Source: Nocardia pseudobrasiliensis NBRC 108224
Lineage (GTDB): Bacteria; Actinomycetota; Actinomycetes; Mycobacteriales; Mycobacteriaceae
Direction of reading: 5' to 3'
Assembly: GCF_001613105.1 (NCBI RefSeq)
Contig: NZ_BDBS01000038.1
Location: forward strand, 61,212-125,211
DNA length: 64,000 bases
Each line of letters begins with the position of its first letter. The stretch's first letter is position 1. A program made the position numbers and the translations under genes. The notes under the pieces are model-generated. The model ran no database searches. It saw nothing but the letters and a program-made list of their open reading frames with translations, and was not told the DNA's origin. This document shows, in pieces, positions 51,719-58,221 of the stretch.

Positions 51719-53019
51719 GCCGTGCGCACCTCGGCCACGGGCCGCTCGCCGAGTTCGGCGCGCCGATCGACCAGATCGTCGACGATGTCCTGCGACCGGT
51801 TGGCCAGCACACTGATCAGGGTGTCGGAGATGCCGTGCGTGGCCTCGTTCATACCCTGCAGATACACCGCGCCCCAGGCGTGTTCGCCGATATCCCAGCG
51901 GTAGCGGCGGCTCACCTCGATCGTGCTGACGCCGATGCGGTCGCCCAGATCACGGACCATCGCGGGCATCTCCGGCTGATAGCCGGTGCCCAGCAGCACC
52001 AGATCCGAACGCAGCTCATCGATCTGGCCGCTGCGCAGATCGCGCAGCGACAGCACAATCTCGTCGCCGTCGGCCTGCGCGCCCACCACATCGGTCATCG
52101 GGATGACGCGGGAACGCTGATGGCCGTAGAGCTTTTGCTGGTAGAGCATCGAGTACAGCTCGTCCAGGAACGGCGGGGCCAGACCCGCGTAGTTGGTGAG
52201 ATGGACCTCGTCGAGGATGCGCCGCCGGGCCTCGGCGTCGCAATAATAGAACTCGTCGACGAAGGACGGATAGAACAGCTCGTTGACGAATTTGCTCGTC
52301 TGGTAGTTCTGCAGGCCGATCGACCGCATGATCATCGTCGGGCGGCAACCGGGCAGATCGCTGTGCACCGACATGAACATCTCGGCCGCGCTCTGCGCCC
52401 CGCCGATCACCACCGGCCGGGTCACCTCGCGGCCCTCGGCCACGATTTCGGCGATGCGGGTGGCGTACTGGGTGCTGTGGATGACCTTGTCGGTCGGCAG
52501 CCCCGCGAATTCGGCCGGGATGCGCGCATCGCGTCCGGTGCCGAAAACCAGGTCGCGACAGGCGATCCGGTCGCCGCTGGTCAGATATACCGTCCAGCCC
52601 ACGATCCGCCGGTCGGCGCCGCGGCGCGGCTCCACCCGCTCCACGCGGGCGTTGTAGCGCACCTTCACATACTCGAGCGAGTGGGCCACCCACGCCTGGT
52701 AGTCCGACAGCTCCTGCCGGTAGGGATTGAAGGTGGCCAGGTTGACGAATTCGTCGAGGCGACGACGCTCATGCAGGAAGTTGAGAAAGGTGAAGCGGCT
52801 GCGCGGATTACGCAGGGTCACCAGATCCTTGAGGAACGAGACCTGGCTGCGGGCCCAGGGCAGCAGCAGATTGCGCTGCCACTTCACGTCGGGGTGCTGC
52901 TCGAGGATCAAGGTGTTCTGGGCGAGGGCCACATCCCCGGATTCCTCCAGGGCGATGGCCAGGGCCAGATTGGCCGGTCCCGCACCGATGGCTAGGACGT
53001 CGACGTCATATGCGGTCAC
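51715..53019 (-). CDS. L-lysine/L-ornithine N-hydroxylase family FAD monooxygenase
   Basis: A 434-residue flavin N-hydroxylase of the IucD/SidA/PvdA family. FAD motif GAGPANL is at 12-18, and the substrate/FAD region reads KWQRNLLLPWARSQVSFLKD then LRNPRSRFTFLNFLHE. The NADPH motif is VVIGGAQSAAEMFMSVH, and a C-terminal LLGTGYQPEMP is typical. It uses NADPH and oxygen to hydroxylate a side-chain amine. The coupled cupin and MetRS-like genes suggest lysine N6-hydroxylation for hydrazine formation, not siderophore synthesis. The GTG start has AGGTGG 8 bases upstream. It is the first gene of the operon reading down to 43916. Confidence 0.9.
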   Translation of the reverse strand: MTAYDVDVLAIGAGPANLALAIALEESGDVALAQNTLILEQHPDVKWQRNLLLPWARSQVSFLKDLVTLRNPRSRFTFLNFLHERRRLDEFVNLATFNPYRQELSDYQAWVAHSLEYVKVRYNARVERVEPRRGADRRIVGWTVYLTSGDRIACRDLVFGTGRDARIPAEFAGLPTDKVIHSTQYATRIAEIVAEGREVTRPVVIGGAQSAAEMFMSVHSDLPGCRPTMIMRSIGLQNYQTSKFVNELFYPSFVDEFYYCDAEARRRILDEVHLTNYAGLAPPFLDELYSMLYQQKLYGHQRSRVIPMTDVVGAQADGDEIVLSLRDLRSGQIDELRSDLVLLGTGYQPEMPAMVRDLGDRIGVSTIEVSRRYRWDIGEHAWGAVYLQGMNEATHGISDTLISVLANRSQDIVDDLVDRRAELGERPVAEVRTA

Positions 53020-53056
53020 AGTGTTCCACCTGAGTCTTGGTAGGGCTCGGATAACG

Positions 53057-53067
53057 CTGTGACACAG
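53057..53067. promoter_or_regulatory. Dyad CTGTGaCACAG upstream of the hydrazine operon
   Basis: A perfect 5-base-arm inverted repeat 38 bases before the N-hydroxylase start, overlapping a possible -35 TTGACT on the minus strand. It is a candidate regulator site for the operon. Confidence 0.35.
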
Positions 53068-53420
53068 TCAATTCCGTCGGCGCGTTGGTCGAAAGATTCT
53101 GTGCGTACCGAACATCAACCGATCGTCGGGATCGGCAAGCTGTCACCGAATACCCGCTGATGCGGCCAATATGACTGGGAGGCAAGGAGTGCGGCGAATC
53201 ATCGGCCATCGGGATATGGGGCCGGTTGTCTGCATTCTGCCGATCACGATAACGTCCGGGGGCATCGGAACTATCCGGGTTGTGGAGCCCGCGCGCAGGA
53301 CAGGGCCGGTCGGAACTATTCACGGCTAACGATCCGGCCGCCGCAGGCGGCGCTCCCGTGCGAGGCCCGTGACCAGCGCGGACAAAAGCGACGAACAATG
53401 CCGGGTGCGGACATGCGAAA

Positions 53421-53460
53421 GCCCCGCCGCCGCAGCCGTTTCCGGCCGCGTCGACGGGGC
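53421..53460 (-). terminator. Hairpin terminator after the SBP-like gene
   Basis: A 17-base stem with 14 pairs (53421-53437 with 53444-53460), 6-base loop, followed on the minus strand by CTTTCG. It lies 14 bases downstream of the SBP-like gene stop and separates the two transcription units. Confidence 0.65.
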
Positions 53461-53474
53461 GGTTGCCGAGTAGG

Positions 53475-54968
53475 TCAGTCCTCGACGGTCACATCGAACA
53501 GATCCAGCTGCAGCAGCTGGGTCACGGTGACGTTCTTCGTGCGGGTCGACCAACCCGACTCCACCTTCTGGTACCACAGCGGAATCGCGGGCATGTCCTG
53601 CAGGATGCGCTTTTCCGCCTCCTGATACAGCGCCCAGCCCTCCTGTTCCGACGGCGCCGCATCGGCCCGCGCCAGCAGGTCGTCGACCTCCGGACTGGAG
53701 TATCCGGAGCCGTTGACCGCCGCGCCCGTGCGGAAGATCGGGTTGAGGAAGTTCTCGATCGACGGATAGTCCGCGACCCAGCCCGACCGGAAGACGGTCG
53801 TCATCTTCTGCTCGTTGATCAGCTTGCGGAACTGCCCGAACGTCGGAATCGGGGCGTATTTGGCCTCGACTCCCAGTGCTGCGGTGATCGTTTCGCAGGC
53901 CGCGTCGATCCAGACCTGGTTGGCCGAATCGTCGTTGGAGGCCAGTTCGATCGGGCCCTCGAAGCCGGAGGCGTCGAACAGCTCCTTGGCCCTGGCCGGG
54001 TTGTAGGTGCACAGCTCCCCGGCCGCGTCGCCGCCGTAACCGGGCACGATGGGCGGCACCAGCCCGTCGGGCAGCATCTTGTCCCCGTCGAAGGCCTTGT
54101 CGATCACGTACTGCCGATCGATGGCCATCGACAGCGCCTGGCGCAGGCGCGGATCGGCGAAGCGAGAATCGTAGAGCGGGAACGAGATCGACTGCACGCC
54201 CATATACGGCTGAGAGACGTAGCGCCCGGCCAGCTCCTGCTTGTAGCGACCGCCGTCGAGTGCGTCGGCCGGAACGAAGTCGAGGTAGTCGAGCTTGTTG
54301 GCGACGACGTCGGCGTAGGCGTCCTCGAGCATCTTGTAGAACCGGAACTCCACGCCCGCCACGCGCGGCGTGCGCGCCCCGACATAGGCGTCGTAGCGCT
54401 TCAGCACGATGTGCTGCTGGGGCACATGCGATTCGAAGGCGAAGGGACCGTTGCCGATCGGATGTGCCTCGAATGCCGCACGATCGGCGAAGAAGCTCTG
54501 CGGCAGCGGGAAGAACGCCGCGTAACCGAGCTGGGTCACGAACGCTGAGAACGGCGCCGACAGCGTCACCTCGAAGGTGGCGTCGTCGATCACCCGCAGT
54601 CCCGAGAGCTTGTCCGTCGCTCCGCTCTGGGTCGCCTCGTAACCGTCGATATGCGACAGGTACGACGCGCCCTGGAGTTTGTTCGGACCGTAGGCGGTGT
54701 AGTTCCACGCGTCGACGAAACTCGCGGCGGTGACCGGGGTTCCGTCGTGGAAGGTCCACCCGGGGTTCAGGGTGATCGTGTAGACGCGCGAATCGGCCGA
54801 GTCGATCGACCTCGCCACCGCCCGGCGCGGTTCGGCCGTGCGCGGATCGTATTCGACCAGGCCGGTGAACAGGGCGTTGACGATCTTCACGCTGTCGCGT
54901 TCGGTCGCATCGCCGGGCACCAGCGGATTCTCCGGTTCGGTGCCGTTCCAGCTGATGATGCCGGTCAT
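53475..54968 (-). CDS. Solute-binding protein family 5-like protein without signal peptide
   Basis: A 497-residue protein with the SBP_bac_5 fold: it starts MTGIISWNGTEPENPLVPGD, directly at the first domain strand, and has WTFHDGTPVTAASFVDAWNY, ALSMAIDRQYVIDKAF and YNPARAKELFDASGF. Relatives are secreted oligopeptide binders with a lipobox. Here there is none, and a TGA stop lies two codons upstream of the ATG in the same frame, so no signal peptide can be added. It should be cytoplasmic. The ATG overlaps the preceding gene's stop by 4 bases. It might bind a pathway intermediate or product, or act as a sensor, by inference only. Confidence 0.85.
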   Translation of the reverse strand: MTGIISWNGTEPENPLVPGDATERDSVKIVNALFTGLVEYDPRTAEPRRAVARSIDSADSRVYTITLNPGWTFHDGTPVTAASFVDAWNYTAYGPNKLQGASYLSHIDGYEATQSGATDKLSGLRVIDDATFEVTLSAPFSAFVTQLGYAAFFPLPQSFFADRAAFEAHPIGNGPFAFESHVPQQHIVLKRYDAYVGARTPRVAGVEFRFYKMLEDAYADVVANKLDYLDFVPADALDGGRYKQELAGRYVSQPYMGVQSISFPLYDSRFADPRLRQALSMAIDRQYVIDKAFDGDKMLPDGLVPPIVPGYGGDAAGELCTYNPARAKELFDASGFEGPIELASNDDSANQVWIDAACETITAALGVEAKYAPIPTFGQFRKLINEQKMTTVFRSGWVADYPSIENFLNPIFRTGAAVNGSGYSSPEVDDLLARADAAPSEQEGWALYQEAEKRILQDMPAIPLWYQKVESGWSTRTKNVTVTQLLQLDLFDVTVED

Positions 54969-55810
54969 GACTCAGCCTCCCCGGCCGTTCGGGCGAACAA
55001 CGATTCCACGGCCCCGAAGTCCAGGCCGTTGGCCAGCGAGGTGTAGGTGCCGTCGGTGAGCAGTTCGGTCGCCGCCGCGCGCACCCGCTCGTAGGCCGAC
55101 TGCGCCAGCGCCGGTCCGAGACTGACCCGGCGCACACCGGCCGCGGCCAGTTCGGCGACCCGGGGCGCGCCCGGTCCGGTCATGACATTGATCGGCAGCG
55201 GGGACTTGCGCGACAGTTCGCCGAGCGCGTCCAGATCGAGCAGACCCGGGACGAACAGGCTGTCGGCCCCGGCCTCGGCGTAGGCCGACGCGCGCGCGAC
55301 GACATCGTCGAAGCGGCCCTCCGGCGCGCCGATGCCGAACAGGTACACATCGGTGCGGGCGTTGATCACCAACTGCGGCAGGCCCGCTCGCGCCGCGGCG
55401 GCCCGCGCCGCCCGCAGGCGTTCGGCCTGCTCGGCGATCTCGAACAGCGGCCCGCCCGGTCGATGCGAATCCTCGAGGTTCACCCCGACCGCGCCCGCGC
55501 CCACGACCGCCTCGACGGTCGCGGCCACATCCTCGGGCGTGGGACCGTAGCCGCCCTCGACATCCGCGGTCACCGGCACCGTGACCGCGGCGACGATCTC
55601 GCGCACCCGGCCGATCATCTCCTCGCGGGTCAGCTTCTGCCCGTCACCGCGGCCGGCCACCCAGGAAACCGCCGCACTCGTGGTGGCGACGGCGGCCGCG
55701 CCCGCCTCGGCGACGAGCGCGGCGCTCAACGCGTCCCAGGCGTTGGGAAGCACCAACACCCCGTCGGCGTGCAGCTGCCGAAACGTCTCCGCCTTGTTCT
55801 GCTGACTCAC
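54965..55810 (-). CDS. PEP mutase/isocitrate lyase superfamily enzyme
   Basis: A 281-residue TIM-barrel protein. It has VLPNAWDALSAALVAEAG, ATTSAAVSWVAGRGDG, the metal-site block VTADVEGGYG, GVNLEDSHRP and LVINARTDVYLFG. The KKCGH catalytic loop of true isocitrate lyase is absent, as in oxaloacetate decarboxylase-like and PEP-mutase-like members. Such enzymes form or cleave C-C or C-P bonds next to a 2-oxo acid. The GTG at 55810 follows AGGAG. It is translationally coupled to the SBP-like gene. Its role in the cluster is not clear. Confidence 0.85.
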   Translation of the reverse strand: MSQQNKAETFRQLHADGVLVLPNAWDALSAALVAEAGAAAVATTSAAVSWVAGRGDGQKLTREEMIGRVREIVAAVTVPVTADVEGGYGPTPEDVAATVEAVVGAGAVGVNLEDSHRPGGPLFEIAEQAERLRAARAAAARAGLPQLVINARTDVYLFGIGAPEGRFDDVVARASAYAEAGADSLFVPGLLDLDALGELSRKSPLPINVMTGPGAPRVAELAAAGVRRVSLGPALAQSAYERVRAAATELLTDGTYTSLANGLDFGAVESLFARTAGEAES

Positions 55811-55941
55811 CCTGCGACTCCTCGTGCGTTCGATGGAAACGGGATACGGTTCGATCCCCGGAAACAGTACCGATGCTCCGAGGGTAATCGCCTGGCGGCG
55901 AACGCATTCCGAACAATCGAACGTCAAAGAGAACAGACCGG

Positions 55942-57306
55942 TCAGCCTCTGAACGGATGCACCGGAGTGCGGACCGCGGGTAGTTCGACGGTATCGACGT
56001 CGCGGTGCATCGCGAAGCGACTGGTCTCCTGGGCGACCAGTCGCCCGATCAACGCGGGCAGCGCGTAGCGCTCGGGCGCCGGAACTCGGTGCAGCAGACC
56101 GACATCGATGAGACTGTCCATCGCGTATTCGGCGGAGTCGATCGAGATATGCAGTGTCCGAGCGAGTTCGGCGGGAGTCACCTCATCGCATCCGGCGGCG
56201 AGCATATGCACCACGTGTTTTGCCAATGGCGGTAACGAAAGATAGGCAGGCAGAACAGAATCCGCGAGCCCGATGTCACCTATCCATAACCAATTGGCTA
56301 CCTGAACGCCCGCATCCAGTCGATCGGCCACTTCGCTCAGCCGCCGGCCCGGCTGGGCCGCGATCTTGCGTCCGGCGATGGTGATGGCCAAGGGCAGATG
56401 CGCGCAGAACTCGGCGATGCGCAGCGCGGCGGTATGTTCGGCGCGCACCCGGTCGCTGCCGATGAGCAGCCGCAGCAGATCCAGCGATTCGGTGCGGGCC
56501 AGCGGGCCCAGGGTGATGCGGCGCACCCCGTCCAGGCCGAGCAGGCGCGATCGGCTGGTCACCAGGATCTGGCTGGTCGTCGAGCGGGCCAGCAGCGGGC
56601 GCACGCGCGGTTCGTCGCGGACGTTGTCCAGCAGTACGACCACGCGTCGCTCGGCGAGCATGGACCGGTACAGGCCGATTCGGTGCATATCGTCGGCGGG
56701 AATGCGCTCCCACGGCACGCCGAGCGCGTGCAGGAAGCCCGCCACGACCTCCATGGGGGCCAGATCCTCCGCGCCCATATCGGCCCACAGCTGACCGTCG
56801 GGAAACTGCTCGACCAGCCGATGCGCGAAACGCAGCGCGAAGGTGGTCTTCCCGATCCCGACCGGACCGCGGATCACCAGCGGTACGCGGGCGTCGGTGA
56901 GCTGACCGGTCGCGGCCAGCGCGCCCGCCAATTCCGCTGTGCGGCCGACGAAGTCGTGCGGCCCGATGGGCAGCTGAGCTGGTCTGGGATGTCCGGTATC
57001 GCCGGGATATCGATCCTCCGGTTCATCGGCCGGATCGATTCCGTTGATACCGCGGACCTCTCGCCACCTTTGTTCCCATTCGGTAGTATCTCCTCCACAA
57101 GCACGCACAAACGCCAGCGTGACTTGCAGCGTGGGAAGTCGGTGACCGCTGGCGGCCTCCGACAACACCGAGGGGGAATACAAAGCCACGCTTGCCATGC
57201 GCCTGTATGAGGGATTTCCCGCTGCCGCTCGGAGTTTACGAAGGTCGCCCGCGAAGGCGGCGAGGGGCCCGGATCGAGTGTCGAGTGGTTTTTCTCGTCT
57301 ACCCAT
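55942..57306 (-). CDS. XRE-type HTH/NB-ARC regulator
   Basis: A 454-residue STAND-type regulator. An N-terminal helix-turn-helix region (FAGDLRKLRAAAGNPSYRRMA then LSEAASGHRLPTLQVTLAFV) precedes an NB-ARC ATPase with Walker A IRGPVGIGKTTFAL, Walker B RVVVLLDNV, the STSQILVTSRS block and GLPLA-like HLPLAITIAG. A C-terminal winged-helix-like part follows (LAAGCDEVTPAELARTLHI). No TPR tail is present. Such proteins often control neighbouring biosynthetic genes in actinobacteria. The ATG at 57306 is chosen, and an in-frame ATG at 57402 would add 32 residues. It lies 131 bases upstream of the PEP-mutase-like gene on the same strand. Confidence 0.87.
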   Translation of the reverse strand: MGRREKPLDTRSGPLAAFAGDLRKLRAAAGNPSYRRMASVALYSPSVLSEAASGHRLPTLQVTLAFVRACGGDTTEWEQRWREVRGINGIDPADEPEDRYPGDTGHPRPAQLPIGPHDFVGRTAELAGALAATGQLTDARVPLVIRGPVGIGKTTFALRFAHRLVEQFPDGQLWADMGAEDLAPMEVVAGFLHALGVPWERIPADDMHRIGLYRSMLAERRVVVLLDNVRDEPRVRPLLARSTTSQILVTSRSRLLGLDGVRRITLGPLARTESLDLLRLLIGSDRVRAEHTAALRIAEFCAHLPLAITIAGRKIAAQPGRRLSEVADRLDAGVQVANWLWIGDIGLADSVLPAYLSLPPLAKHVVHMLAAGCDEVTPAELARTLHISIDSAEYAMDSLIDVGLLHRVPAPERYALPALIGRLVAQETSRFAMHRDVDTVELPAVRTPVHPFRG

Positions 57307-58221
57307 CTGGCGGTACCCCTGTTCTGAATCGCGTTGCGGCCCTGGGCCGAACCCTCCGCCGCGACGCCATTGTGTGGTCCCGGTCTCTGGATGTCCCCCC
57401 ATAGGATCATCGCGAGTCGAGTCACATCCGAGCCATCGTCCGTTCGGACGGTGAACGTTCGGCGTCGAGGCGGGGTTCGGCAGTCGACAGCGTGTCTAAC
57501 CCTGCATCGCTCCCCGCGGGCCGCGGGTTAACGAGATCAAGTGAAACACAAAGTTTTTCGAGTCACGGGGTGATAGGACGAAACTCCTAGTCGAGGCCGA
57601 TTCAGCCCGATGGACATGGCCTGGATATGAGCATATATGTAATTTCGATGTGATACCGATGTTCGGGCTCTGTTCCCCTGCAAGAACATTCGAACTCACG
57701 CCCCTCGCGCACGTTTACACCGCCCCGACTCCACCCGCAATACCCAATAAACTTGTTACCCGCGGTCCTGTCTATCTACGCATCCCCACACCTCCCAGGT
57801 TTTAGCGTTTGTCCCCCTGACATAGCGCCAACCCGAGATGCAAGACAGAAGAAAAGGGGTCCGCCGGAACAAACGAAGTAGATATGCCCCACCCGTCTCC
57901 GCGCCTCATCGCCGCGTCTCCGTCGCCCGCGCGGCCCTCCGCGTGGCGTCGTCCTCCTCGGAACTACCTCCCGGTCGCCCGTGATTTCCCTACTTCCCCG
58001 CCCGAAGGGCTGGGGAACACGCCGCGCCACTCGCTCGTTGGCCTACCGAGGCCGTACCGCAAACTCCGGTCGCACTCCGGCGAAACCGCAGGTGACGGTT
58101 CGGGGGGTTGTGGGCGGGGCGACGGGCGGACGCGAGTCGGTCGACCGGATTAAAGTTGGTGGTCTGAGCCGTTGCAGCGGTCGGATAGGGTGGTCCGATC
58201 GAGCCGGTGAGAGGTGGTGGC
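57307..58221. other. Long gene-poor, relatively AT-rich intergenic region
   Basis: About 915 bases between the divergent NB-ARC and relA genes. I see no convincing gene. The part from about 57,480 to 57,880 is clearly less GC-rich than the rest of the window. It contains a GC palindrome (57513-57527, two 7-base arms around one G), a dyad ATATGagCATAT (57625-57636), and a TAGGGT (58186-58191) that could be the relA -10. An unannotated RNA gene cannot be excluded. Confidence 0.5.

Larger units (their letters stand above)
53020..53474. other. Intergenic region with the operon promoter and a terminator
   Basis: This 455-base stretch lies between the N-hydroxylase start and the end of the SBP-like gene, both on the minus strand. 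I see no gene. It holds a hairpin after the SBP-like gene (53421-53460), a dyad CTGTGaCACAG (53057-53067), and a minus-strand TTGACT (53066-53071) that could be a -35. The second operon therefore probably has its own promoter here. Confidence 0.5.

Noticed and set aside
51715..53019. N-hydroxylase as part of a hydroxamate siderophore cluster
   Set aside because: No NRPS, IucA/IucC-type synthetase, acyltransferase or siderophore transporter is nearby. The adjacent cupin and MetRS-like genes point elsewhere.
51715..53019. Piperazate-type N-N bond formation
   Set aside because: That route needs a KtzT-like heme enzyme after an ornithine N-hydroxylase, and no such gene is present.
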